Of a DNA stretch of 64,000 nucleotides, positions 49,419 through 62,500 are shown in pieces. Positions within the stretch are counted from its first letter, which is position 1, and every line of letters starts with the position of its first letter. Position numbers and translations under genes: made by a program. The stretch comes from Heliopora coerulea (Eukaryota > Cnidaria > Anthozoa > Scleralcyonacea > Helioporidae): contig JASJOG010000119.1 of the NCBI GenBank assembly GCA_030142905.1, positions 648,501 through 712,500 of the forward strand, in the 5' to 3' direction. The notes below the pieces were generated by a model. The model was not told the origin of the DNA, searched no databases, and saw only the letters and a program-made list of their open reading frames with translations.

Positions 49419-52400
49419 TCATCTGTTGTACGGCCCAGGATTTCCGTACCCGCCATTCACGGAGCCTCCGTTGTTAGTGAACTCAAACTCGACAATGAGC
49501 GACTGGTGGTCCGACGGGAAATGCGGATGGGGCCAACCGATTAACTTATTACGCTTCAGATACGCCGGGTCAACGGACGCAAGTTCTGCTATAGGAATTA
49601 AGTCCTCACAGCTGTAATAGACCCAGTCTATGACCCCACGGAAATGGTACGTGTAATTACTGCATTCAAGAGACTCGTAAGTTCGTTTAAGTTTGAACGA
49701 ATGTGTTAACTCAGCGCACCTTTCTCCATTACGTGTGCTGCTCAGTCGGCTCAGAAACCCGCCGTAGTCCAAGGACTGGAAGTCGGGATGGTCGATAGAA
49801 ATCCGACCCTTGTCCAGGAACTCGACCGGCCCCGAATCCGGTAAAGAATTCAGATCTCCGCACAGCACAAGCGGTATTGAGCGGCTAACGGAGCCATTTT
49901 TACCTGGAAAATAAATAGAGAGAGGTTTATAGATCACAAACTGAACTTGTTGTTTGTTTTACATCGTACTTCCTCCGAACTAAACAGTTTGTTTGTTTTC
50001 CGTTGACATCTGGACTGACAGTGCCAAATACGTACTTTGCGAGAAAGTCTTTGCGTAGGCGTGAGTTCTGTCCTCCACATTACGTTTCATTCCCTTTGCA
50101 TTCTTGAGAGTAAAATTTGCGTTTTTCTAGTTTTCAAGAAACTGTACGGAACTCTGTTATGAGAAGGAAATGACGAGAAGTACAATGTGCATTTACCTGC
50201 GAGCATGCAATTGCTATCAATCTCCTGTCGAAAATTCTGCAGAAACTGCATCAGAAGAACTGTCTGAATCAGTTTCACGTCAGAGTATTCTGGCTCCCAA
50301 GCCATATGAACGTTGGAAACGATCAACTGACGACGTCCAGAGCTCGCGTCAGTGTTTGAGCCAAAACTGTAGGTGTCGTTGGTCTCGAGAAGAGCGACGA
50401 TACCAATATTGTCCTTTGTCATAACACGGTTCAACATATCTGAAGCATCTTTTGAGTTCGCTGCCGCTAACTGGTTGAATTCCATCATGCCTTGCTTCTT
50501 TAATGCAAACCTGACAAAATAGGCAAAACAATAACCGTGAAATGAAACAAACTGGAGAATGGTAATGTAAATTGGAGAAAGATAAGGACCTTTACGGTGT
50601 CACAGGAAATCCGCCCACTCTTAATATTGCCCCGCCTGGAGGCGACATTCCTAGGAAATTGGCCCTCTACACTGAAAGGGGGGTGAATTTCCTGTGACAC
50701 CGGTTTTGAACCCTCCATTTAATATTTCAACCACAATGTTACTGAACAAATAACTTCTAAATCGTGCACACATCACCTGAGTGGAAGCAAACATATGTAG
50801 CCCTTGGGAACGTATCTGGGAGGAATGGCAGATGACAGACATGGGTGTGAAATAACAAAATTGTACAAAAACATTTGTCAGAATTAGGCAGGATCAGAGA
50901 CAATATGCATTTTTGTGGTGTTGTGAAACCAATGAAACATCTCATTTAGTTATTGGTACACTGCCAAATAATTTCTGCAAAGAAATTCTGTTGCTTCCAT
51001 GACAGATGGTCAAAAGGTGTCAAAATAGCTAGTAATCTTAACTACCCATAGCCTTTTTACATGTAGATGGATGGAGTATCTGAACAAAATGACAGCTGTG
51101 ATGACTGTCATGTGTTGCATCCTCAGTAAATCTGGCAACTGCTTGACTTAGACTATGGGTAATCTACTTGGTTTAAAAAAGAAAATGTCTGTTTGGCCCA
51201 CTTATTACAAGTGGGCTGTTCCATGAGATTTAGACTTCAAAACAGCTGGAAAAGCCTGATACAAGGAATTTAATTGAGAAAACTTTCTAGGGGTGCTGAC
51301 AGTTGAGACCACTCATTAGCCTATCAAAAGGCATGACTTGTTTGAAATATGGATGATGAAAAATAACATATTTATTGAATCTACATCAATAAGTTTAGGC
51401 CTTTTTAGACCAAAACAATTTTACTATTTCTAAAAACATAATGGGCCTTTGGAAAAAAAAAATATGAAGAACAATACTTTGTTGTCTTGTAAAATATCGC
51501 ACAGCCATCTACATGTTTTCCTTCATCTTCAGACATTGTTCTTGCACGTGACTTTGCACTAAAAATTCCATCGTAACCATGCTTTTGCAATTCAGGTAAG
51601 AAAAAACTGTAAAATTGTTCAGTTTCAACTTCCTGGGAAATAAAAATAAGGCTGGATTAGATTACGGTATATGTGCAGGGTAAAATGTCAGAATTAGAGT
51701 TTAATTTAGGGATGTGGCAAGCCTTCATCTCCACAGTTGCCTGATGGCCTATGGTAAGATATTTTTGTAATGGAACACATCAATTTTTCCACAGGTATGT
51801 GACTAGTGTTCTCCTGGGGCACCTTCATTTTAGCAGCCTGCTATGCCCACCCTTGAGAAAGCATGTGTACTATTATGACAACAATTAATATTTAATCACA
51901 GTTAACATCTAGCTGGCTGCTATGCACTGCACATGGCTTGTCAATAATCTGAAACAGTACTTTAGCATGTTTGCAGTCATTTGAGTACCTTTGAATAGTA
52001 GAAAGTGCTGTGGACTTGGCCAAGTCTTTCTGTCTACCTTATTGGAGGAATCCTTTCTAAATCCTGGGGTAAGACTAGTAACATATTTGATCAGATGAGC
52101 TTTAATTTAGCTGATTATCTATAAGAAGTAAACCTTTTTGGCTTGTAGCAGTGCTCTACACTTTACAAAGAACCACCAAATTGACAAGCTAAATAATTTT
52201 TATGCCAAAGGATTGTAATGTTTGAGGCATGGATAATGTAACTGCAATCACATGCACAGGATGAACAGCTTATTTTTAATTACACAAGCTTCAGTTTTTA
52301 AGGATGAATGCTTACTGGATCAAATATGAATGACAATTACCAGTCTCTGTAAGATTTAGTAAAGCCTCCATTGAAATGCAAGATGAAATCAATAGATTTT

Positions 52401-54958
52401 ATTCAGCATAGGAAAGCATCCAGCTTATTACTAACAGGCTGAAGCATCAAATCTCAGGAAAATCATTTTGATGCTATTAACTATCCTCACATTTGCACTG
52501 ACTATGTTGTTCAATTAATGTTGCCTAAGCCTAATTTGAGTTTTGATAAATAAGGCACCAAAACCTTACCTGCAAACTTAAAATATCACCCTGGTGTTGC
52601 AAAATTTCTTTCATTATCAATTTCTTCCTATACTCCCATTTCAAAGCCCAACTGGGGCAGTAACCATACATTGCTTTTGTGCAGTATTTATCACACAACA
52701 CATTGTAGCACATAACAACAAAAGAACCTGAAAGTGAGGAAGAGTAAAGAAATTATGAGAGGGAAAGAGAAACTTAAGACATAAGTGTTAGCAGAGTAGT
52801 ACATACAAGTTAATAATTCACTAAATCTTGGAATTACACCCCAGCTCAACAGCCAGTTAATGGTAAACTAATTAATGATGGTTAAAATTCAATAGTGGAA
52901 CTAACTTTCTGGAGATTGCATTCTTTCTGGTACAAGTGGTTGCCATTGCCTTTCTTCTGGTTCTTGACAAACTTAAACAAAGAATAGACACAATTAATAC
53001 AATTAGAATAGAACTCTGTGGTACCATCTTTAATTTCCTAAAGCTACCAAGCTGGTTATAGACCATTAGCTCAACCTTGTATCATGGGACATTTTGGTGC
53101 TTCCTTGGTCTTGAATGAAAGAGGGTTATTTTGCTGCTTTTAGACTGGTATTACTGTAGATAATGATTTAAAAATAATTTTATTAATACTTGTCCAAACC
53201 CCTACTCCAACTTTACCAAAATCTATTTGCTAACACTGTCCTTAACATTCACATTAACCCTAGTTCAGGTTTAAACCAAAAGCTTTAACCATAATTTTTT
53301 TTGCAAAGTATCAGTATGAGGTCAGTGACATAATCTTTTTAATCTTAAACAAAACTGTTTTGATGTTGCAAAGACTGTGGTGATGAGACACTACTTCAAA
53401 TGAGAAAATTATCACACGGTCCTATCACAAAGTTTCAAGCAGTATTTCCATTTTGAGTTGGGTATCATGTTCAGTAACCAAGCAACTTCTGTTATCAGTC
53501 CAACACATGGGATTTGATAGTTAAGGTTTCCCTTGACATATTTTGTAGGGGATTTGAACCTGGAATGGGGGATAGTCATGGATATTTCAGCTGCTTTTTT
53601 GAACTTATTAAATTATCTAACCGAAGGATTATGGGGATTTAATAAAACTAGAAAATTTTAAAATGATTATAACATTTACATCTTCAAAAGGCAAGATATT
53701 TTGCTACAAATCTAAAAAACACAACAACTATTTTGTTTGACTGGTGTAAGTCAGGAATATATTTGAAAACAACATTATCAGTTTACAAAAATATCAATTA
53801 AGCACAGGTGTTTCCCAATTCAGTACTTAAAACTAATGAACAGGCAAAAAGCAACTTAGGGCCGGGGCAAAATCATGATTAGTAAATGATAACGGAATTG
53901 ACCACGATCATTTCTCGAAATACTGAAAATATTGCATTAGATTATTAAGAACATTTAAAAGAGAAACTACGCAACTTTACGATGATTCCACCGCGGTTTG
54001 ATGAAGGACCTGAACCAATAAGAATGACTAATTGTTTTGTGAAATGATTCTTGCGAATCTATGAAACAATAATAGTCAGTCATTTTACCGATTTATCAAT
54101 ATTGAAGTTTTTTAAAATATTAACAAATATAGCCATATATGCAAAGTTAACTAATATAAGGTCTAATTCACGCGTTAAACGTTCGTGTCTGGTTTTCCAA
54201 TCTGTTTTGTTTCAATAGCAAGTTGATTTGTTTGCTTTCACGTGAGTGTTGTACCGCGTGGCCCTTTGTGACGACTTTCTTTTTAAGATCCGACTACATT
54301 CTGTAAAATCGAAGCCAGGAATTTGGTTGGCAGAAAGGAAATAAACAAGGGCTTTGTCGAGGAACTAGGTATCGTCATTATGCAAAGCAGGGGAGGTGAT
54401 CTCGTGTTACTGGAAATGACTAATTTCATATTCACCGCCTCGTAAAACACCAAAAACACAACAAACTCTCAAGTAAAATTCACCTGATAAATGGTCCAAA
54501 AAATAAGAAATTATCTGAGAACTGCCATTTTTTTTCGCGTTCCAAGATAGCACCTCCTGTGATAGAGGATTTCCTTCCAATCCGAGAATTTGGATCTGGA
54601 ATAATCTGCCAAGTTCGTGTGGCAAGCTGTGGAGATTATTGTTGTTAAGGTAGAGTTCGGTGAGGTTGATCAGATCTCCTATTTCAGCAGGCAAGCTTCG
54701 AAGTTTATTCGATGATAAGTCAAGCTTTTTTAAAGACGTTAATCTCCCTATTTCTGCTGGTATCCGTGTTAAACTATTGTCGTTCAATCTCAAGCAAGTT
54801 AAGAAATCTAAGCTCCAAAGTTTTGGGCTCAAATTCTTGATGTTGTTGAAGAACTCCAACCCCGTCCATTTCGAGTTCCTTCCTACTTCGTCCTCGTCTG
54901 ATCTATGGTTTAAATGATTCCTTCTACGGATCCTGTTGTCGTTGTTTTCATTCTGCAT
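49419..54958 (-). CDS. CNOT6L: CCR4-NOT deadenylase subunit (CCR4 type, LRR plus EEP nuclease)
   Basis: This enzyme shortens mRNA poly(A) tails as a catalytic subunit of the CCR4-NOT complex; whether it is orthologous to CNOT6, CNOT6L or the ancestor of both is open. Exons (minus): 54958-54484, 52962-52906, 52727-52570, 51632-51478, 50510-50197 and 49903-49419. All phases close and the product is 547 residues, close to the usual 550. Residues about 45-140 are leucine-rich repeats (LTRIPAEIGRLTSLKKLDL type), which bind the NOT1 scaffold in the family. From VMCYNVLCDKY onward comes the endonuclease-exonuclease-phosphatase fold, with the catalytic signatures LQEVE (Glu, magnesium), KHVDGCAIF, LVLCGDLNSLPDSG (Asp and Asn), GVIDWVYY and PSDHQSL (Asp-His). 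All expected active-site residues are present. The C-terminal tail is Gly/Asn-rich. Confidence 0.95.
50595..50702. mobile_element. 108-bp TIR element (MITE) in a CNOT6L intron
   Basis: A perfect 16-bp inverted repeat, CGGTGTCACAGGAAAT at 50595-50610 and its complement at 50687-50702, bounds the element. The pairing continues inward with mismatches (CCGCCCAC against GGGGGGTG). There is no coding capacity. It lies 85 bp upstream of the exon starting at 50510. Confidence 0.8.
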
Positions 54959-55984
54959 TTTCTATAAATCATTATAAATCGCGTTGAAAAACTTGCAAGT
55001 CCTCCGTTTAAAAATCAACATGGCGTCCACTAAGCTCTGCGAAAACTACAAACAAAAAAGTATTTGATGAACTATAGACCTGACGTCACGCATGAAATCG
55101 ACAAAACCACGTGACTATTTGCGGTTTTGTTAAATTATTTCACTATTGCTGAATATTATTGCTAGTACATTCTGAGAAAATATTATGTGGCAACATCCCG
55201 ATTATAAAGATATCCCCGAAATAGTATCCTTCCTCATAAATTCTTTCAGTGAAACTTCAGAGGAACTTTCTGAGGTCTAGGAGGAGGTTCAAGTCGATAA
55301 GAAGTTAATTTATCATAATTTACAGCCTCCCGTGAAGGGTTCCGTAAAACATTTGATTTAGTTCTTAACAACTCCTCTGTGTTGAATTGGAAACCGAGGA
55401 AGGTAATGAAGATGATAAATCATTTACCAAACAATGAAAATTTTTCTCGTCTTAAGCAAATTGTGACTCCATTTGTAACAATCACTGTTGTTGTTGTTGT
55501 AGTTATTTTTAATTTAAGTGAATGTTATTGTGCTAGTGAAGACTGGAGTTCCGGGACATCGTTTTATTGATTTCATTTTTCTGGGATAACTTTTGTGGTT
55601 CTTCCATCTCTAACGCAAGAAGGCCATACGTTTTCTTAATTAGTCAAAGACTTTAATTGAAAATAATGACCACCATGCAAAGTAACGCTTGAGTAGTTTA
55701 ATGGGACCATAGTTAATAATCGAATCAATTGTTGTCCCGACCCCCAACGTCCTCAGGAATACTACACACGTTTTCTAGTGTGCGACTTCTCTCATATTGA
55801 CGTTGCCCACTTCCCACTCCAGTAAACGTTCAAGGTATATTCAGTGACGACTGGTTGAGTCTCACCACAGACTCTTATGATCATTGAAGAGCTCACTGGA
55901 AACCGTTTTGCCACGCTCAATGAGCATTTGAACAATATCGTTCATTACAAGGCGCGGGAGTCCAGTGTAGATAGCTTCGATAAA

Positions 55985-56186
55985 ACAACGGCGTTCTTGA
56001 GGTTATACACTATCTAAAGAATAGGAAAAAAGCTTCTCGACGTTTCGCGCGAAGGCCCTTCATCAGGAGATTGGTAGCCAAATACCAATCTCCTACCAAT
56101 CTCCTGATGAAGGGCCTTCGCCCGAAACGTCGAGAAGCTTTTTTTTCTATCTTTTAGATAGTGTATAACCTCAAGAACGCCGTTGT
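55985..56186. mobile_element. Palindromic foldback element with hammerhead-like cores
   Basis: The arms begin ACAACGGCGTTCTTGAGG at 55985 and end with the complement at 56186. They pair over about 90 bp each, around an AATACCAATC-centred loop near 56085. It has no ORF. The right arm carries a hammerhead-like core on the plus strand; the left arm carries a slightly altered copy on the minus strand (stem II GGGC against GCGC). Confidence 0.85.
56099..56135 (+). ncRNA. Hammerhead-ribozyme-like motif, short stem III type
   Basis: CTGATGA (56104-56110) is followed by one extra A, the perfect hairpin GGGC-CTTC-GCCC (56112-56123), GAAA (56124-56127), CGT and C as the possible cleavage site (56131). 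TCTC before the core can pair with GAGA after it (56132-56135) as stem I. Stem III would be only the ACGT dyad without a loop, a form that in known elements acts as a dimer. The extra A before stem II departs from the textbook core. Activity is untested. Confidence 0.5.
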
Positions 56187-56524
56187 AATATTAATTACCT
56201 CGGAGGATGAAAGCCGGTTTTACTAAGATGTGGGTAAATACAAATATCACGCGCGCGTGCGCACATTTCATAGTCGCCGACAGATATGTTTTTCTATGCG
56301 TATATTTCCATTGAAATGTTGAAATAAATATTTGACAAATGAATCCTAAAAATACTCGTATTCATGCACAAATGCACTCGAATTGCGTCATACCGGATAC
56401 CGGATACAACGCCCGGGCTGTACGCCTACGAATATGTTTCCCTGGGTACTAACAGCCTGCGCGTTGTATTATCATAATAATCTGTTCTACATATAAGGTT
56501 TCTGTAAAACTGTATTCGTAAACA

Positions 56525-59500
56525 ATGGCGCGAAGGGATTCTACAGAAGTTAGCCAAACGGTCAAGTATATGTTGTTTTTCTTTAATGTCTTGTTTTGGG
56601 TAAGTTTCTGTTTCAGTTTAAAACTGAGTTTGTTCTGGTCGTGTTATTTTAGTACATCATGTGAACACATCCATGTTGTTATGTTAGTCAATTTTACTAT
56701 TTATCGCTTTAAATTGTTCGTTATTTGCCCTCTTTTGCTCAACAGATGACTTCTTAATCATTAACAGTGGTTTCACTGGCCTTTTTTTTTATTTTAGTAC
56801 ACTTTACAATAGAAACTCCACGAAACTGGATCGAATCTACTTATTCTGATTCTTTCTCATGACGTTTTCCCTTGCACTTCCCTTTATCATTGATATGATT
56901 TGAATCCTGTTATGTTTTCATTGCTTCCAGTTGTCAGCATTCTTTATTCTGTTTATACAAATGCGTCTGAATGAGTTTTGATAATCAAAAAGAAATGACT
57001 TCGACGTTCTCCGTTATACATCAAATTTAATACTTCTATTAAACTGACCATAAATTTCTTGATATTCGGCCCTCTCATTAAAGAAACACCCTTTTTCTCA
57101 GCATTCTTTAATTCTACTATTTCTTTCAAGAAATAATTTTGAGCTTCTCCTATGAAGTCTTTGAAATTAGTTCCTAAAGACTGGAAAGTGAAAGAAACGC
57201 CGCAAATTTATATGAGACGAAATGTTTCGAAACAATACCAGCTGTGGGTTGACAATTAGGGAAATAGCGTCTTTCATTAGTTTGGAGGATCTGTTGCCTA
57301 ACAACAAAACTATTTAAGAAAACTGTCACATTGTAAAGATTAAAGAGTGATGGTTCATACTGTAAGAATCAAAATATCAGAATTAATAATCTTTATGGAA
57401 ATATTTAGTTGTGTTTAATTTATCCAGTCATTATCTTCAGGTACCTTTACCAAATAATCATGATTTTGATTACTAAAATATATAAGGTAATCTTTCACAT
57501 AATCATGTGCTGTCTTGCAGACACATCTCGTATGATCACCTTTGCTAGCCAATGTTTCATGGTGATAACCTTTTTTAAGATAATATGATATTTCAGCCAA
57601 AGTTTTCATCTTTATTCCATACACCTTCATCTTTTCAGTCACCATTGTATAATTATCCTCATTCCCAACATAATAATACATGATAATTTAGAACAATATA
57701 TCATCATATCATCTTTTTTGCAGCAAATTGAAATTATAACTCAATTTCCCTATATTTGTAATAATTATTGAGAATTAAAAAAATATTTCAGTTACATCAA
57801 AGGAACACAAGTAGAAATTTGGAAGAATGAGAAATGGTAATAGAAATAGCCCTGAGGACAATTTCCCCCAATAATGACTTTTTTGTACCATCTCATGTTT
57901 AGCTTCTTGGCGGTGCCTGCCTGGCCATTGGTATTTATGCCAGATTTGAGAATACCTCATATTCAGATTTCTTTGGAGATGCTTGGAGTGATCCTGCTTT
58001 TTTCTTTATCATTGTTGGAGGAATTATGTTTGTCCTTGGATTTACAGGATGTATTGGAGCATTAAGGGAAAATATCTGCTTGCTGAAGTTTGTAAGTGAT
58101 AGCTGTTGACATCTTTTAAAATTATTATAAACTTTTATAGGCATTGTCACAAACTTATAGCAGCTATTGAGAATGATACTGAGTGCATGCAGAACTTGTT
58201 AAATTTGATAAAAGAATGGGAAATACAAGCAAAATTCATAACTACTCTAGCTCTTACCAATTAGAGAGAGATAAATTTACCCAAGATTACCTAATAGACC
58301 TTATGCATAAATGGTGCCTTACTTAATATTCTTTTATAAGCATATCAATTAGCCCTAATAGCCTCATTGTTGTGTAAGAAATTCAAAAGAATTTTTGCTC
58401 TTAAATGAGGTTATAAGGGCTAATTGAAATGCATATAAAAGAATATCAAATAAGGTGCCATTTATATATAAGGTCCATTAAAGCAAAATTTGAATTGCAT
58501 TAGCAGAAATCTTTAATCAGTAATAAAGATTTCCTTTTCATACTAATTGAAAGGATTTTAATGCTTATGACTGAGTTTTTTTGTATAATCTAAAAAGTAT
58601 AGATAGTTTGCTATTTATTATCTCTTTTTAACTACTGTAATACTGTTTTCACTTTGTAGTTTTCAATTGCTCTGGGAGTAATCTTTTTCCTGCAGATTTT
58701 ACTTGGAATCTTAGTGTTTGTGTTCAGAGGAAAGGTAAATAGATTTGAATTTTAAACCATTTACTCACTTTCCCTTTGTTTTGTTTTATTTGTTTATTTC
58801 AAAAAAATTGGCAGGTTTACCATAATTAAAATGCATATTGTGTAGGAATACCTAAATTTGATTGGTAAACATTGATTAAACGTTACAACTGATTGGAAAG
58901 TACTTCTAATATATGATAATGCATTGCTTTATCTATGATTTAAGCCCTGTGCTTCATACAATAAAACATTTTACTCTTTGCATCAAAGTTTTAAAGCCAA
59001 CATAACAAGACTTTTATAATTAGAGATTTTTAGTATTCTTGTATGCCATACAAATTCATAGATATTCCACTATCTTTATTTTTGATTTCATTTTAGTTTG
59101 AAGAAATTGTGAAAGATAAATTAGATGACATGGTGGAGAAGTATCGGGACAATCCTGATCTGCGTAGCATCATTGACAAAGTGCAGAGAGATGTATGATC
59201 TTATGTTTATAGGTTTAGTGATTTGCTTTTGTTCTACTGCATGGACCAGTTCTTATAATTTTCCCATACATAAGGTATACATAGCTGCTATAGAGTAGCA
59301 GGATTTTCTACAATCTAGGGGGAAGCCGATGTAAGGCATTCCGTTCTTAGACCAGCTGTCTATGACACCATACCTAATTGGATTAGTTTAATTATAAATG
59401 AGAGAAAAAACATTCTATTAAGGGATTAAAGTGATTACAAATTATATTTTCTTGGATGCAGTGTGTACACAGTCCTAATCATGGCCAAATGTTGTTCCAA

Positions 59501-62500
59501 ATTAAGTCATTGTTAAGTCAATCACCAAATTACATATCATAGAGAACAATAAAATCAATCAAATGTTTCAATCACACATTGGTTGAAACAGGAGATTTAA
59601 GACAGCAGCTTGAGTAACCTAGTAAAAGTCATAAGGTTATTGAAAGAGTTGATTAAGTTACTCATATTTATCTGAATTATTTGAATACAAGTTTCCCCCT
59701 GTTGATGCCAATAAAAACTTTCCCCAGTTCAGGACCATTTTATTTGTTTTTTTCACTGTTGTGTAATAGTTTCAGGTTTGATTTGTTTAATTTTGTTTTG
59801 TTTCTTCTTTTGTATATTTTAGTTTGAATGCTGTGGTGTAACTCATTATAATGACTGGAATAACAATATATACTTTAATTGCTCACAAAGTACTGCTGAG
59901 AGTTGTGGTGTTCCTGCATCTTGCTGCACAAAGGTTGAACTGCTTTTTTTTACTTTATTTTACTTTACTTTTTACTGTACTTTTTTTGCTTTACTTTGTC
60001 TCTACTGCATCTAATAAAATGTCTCTTATGTGCTGCCAGTAATTTAAATGTTTTAATATTATTAGCTGACTTCAAAGGATTATCCAAATTATTCTACAAT
60101 TTAGCAGCATGGTAATGAAATGTTCTCTGACCAGTGCTTGTTTGGAACTCTGGTATAACCAAGTTGTTTCTGTTTCTAGTGGAGTGTTGATGAATAGTAG
60201 CACATTTATTAGTAAATTTTTTCACATGAATACAATGGAGATTAACCATTCATTCATTTAAAAATTTGAATTATGCTTACTTAGTAAAATTGTTGTTAGT
60301 ACAGCAATCTGTTGTACTATGTAAGTTTGCAAACACTAAAGCTGACTTCTCCCAAGTTAGCATAATTTAATGAGTATTTCTAGAGTAGCTTGCCCCAAAG
60401 CACAATAAAAAGATATGTTCAATGTACATGGGTCTATAATTTTTACCTTGTGTTAATCTCTCATGAATGTGACCTGATTTGATTTTCATTACAATCCAGA
60501 ACTAGACCAACAACATTGTTACAGCATGTTAGTTTAATCTCAGTCTTAGCATTCAATCACAATCAATACTGCCAGTTTCTTCCATAAGAGAATTTTCAGT
60601 ACATTGTCAAGGAGTTGCAGGGCTAGTAAGTAAGAATAAATGAGCTGAAAAGCTCAATTTAGCCATGAGTAAGAATATTGCAAAATTTACCTTACACAAA
60701 TTGAATTTCCAGTTGTACTTAAAGTCAGGCAAGTTACCATTTGCACTTTTTGTTATCTGTGTCAATTTAGTTGGGTTTTTATCTTAATGTTCCTGTTTTT
60801 GGTTGAAGTGTTATGAAAATGTATAATGGCAACTTTCATTCATAGGATAAAGAAAATAAACAATGTGGATACAAAGCAAGGGAACAGGCAAGCATTTGTA
60901 TTTTGAATCCTTCTCTGTTTGTCTTTTTACCTATGTACATGCCCTGGTAGTTGCTATTTAGTCCACTAAATTAGTGTATTATATTTACATATGTATGGCA
61001 AGTGTATGTATGTCTGTCTCTCTACTGGTTTTTCCACTTCTACCTGTTTGACTGTCTTTCATTGGTCATCTGCCAGTCTGTCTCACATACTCACCTATCT
61101 ACTTGCCAACCTTGTTACCTGTGAGTTTGCATAATTTGTCTGTTTGTGTCTGTCTATTTATCTGTCTGTTATAATAACATGTCTGTATCTGTTTATCTAT
61201 TTTGTCTATCCATCTCTTTGTCTGTCTATCTGTCAATCTTCTTGTCTGCCCAATTAATTTCATAAAGCAGTAACAATATTTGCTTGGGTAAACAGTTATT
61301 GGAAATTTAACAGAAAGCAAACCACTAAACAGAGAATAACTTAATTAAGCTTGTCTGACTCAGGAGTATTCTTCACTGTTATAGCCTTTCACTCAAAGTA
61401 CCAATCTACCTCATATTCTATTTTTTTTTTCAGTTGTATTTTCATTTTTAATTTCTGCTTAATATACTATAGCTAGTGATTGAGTGATTATGTCTTTGAA
61501 TAAGGATCACTTATTTTTTTCTCATGTTAGGGTAATGAAGGAATCATCTACCAACGTGGTTGTATGGAAGGCTTCACAGAATGGGTGGAGAAAAATATCA
61601 TCTTGATTGGTGCCATTGCTCTTGGAGTGGCTTTGGTTCAGGTAAAACATAAGATCTGGGGATTTACTTATGATGTAAAAATATGTGGTCAATATTTTAT
61701 TTTATTTGAATAAAACAAACAAGTTTGTTTAATTAGTCTCTTATTTTTGCATCAGTTTTTCTGTTTTGCATCTGTTATATTTTCGTGTATAACTTTACTA
61801 TTAGAAGGTTGCCTCTTACAATACATGCAGTTGCCATTCAGATTTTGTCAGATCAACCTGGTTTAGGTCAGAAGGTTACGTTATAATAAATTTTCTGGTT
61901 ATTGTTTGTTAATGATATGTGCCAGGATTTCTGAGATCAGAAGTCAGAAAAAAGATTCCTGAGGCAACAGTTACTCATTTTTAATTGTAGTACTCAAGTT
62001 CATCTATTTCCAAAGGATTTGATGCAAAGCACATAAAACTGTACTGTAAAATTTCCATCTCACAACATGGATGCAGACAATGAATTTAAAACAGAAAATG
62101 TGGATGCATCTAAATTTTTTGTGCATGAAATTTTGAAGAACAGTGTTTGTCAAATTATATGTAGTTTTTAATCTATATATAAATACTCAGATATGTGTAA
62201 TACACTGTGGAAATAAGCCATTGTAACACTAGTCACATTGTTACTTGGATATTCATGTGTGGGAAGCACTGGCTACTGCACAAATTCATCACAGTAATAT
62301 TTTTAGGGAACTATTTTCAGCATTTTCTTATCTCCATCAAGTCGTCAAACTCATTCAGGGACTTCACTGTTAAAACTCATTTTGACCTGATAGTCAAATG
62401 TTGGAATTTGTATTTGATGTACTTGTTAATTAATGTATAACAGTTTTATTTTGACCTTCTATGTGTACAGTATCTCCAGTTTAAATAAGAAAATGGGTCA

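Larger units (their letters stand above)
54959..56524. other. Head-to-head spacer between CNOT6L and tetraspanin
   Basis: About 1.6 kb that should hold both promoters. It contains a 200-bp palindromic element at 55985-56186. A CCCGGGC-centred 15-bp inverted pair with two mismatches flanks 56403-56467 just before the tetraspanin start. The 63-codon ORF at 55379-55570 is not supported. Confidence 0.6.
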
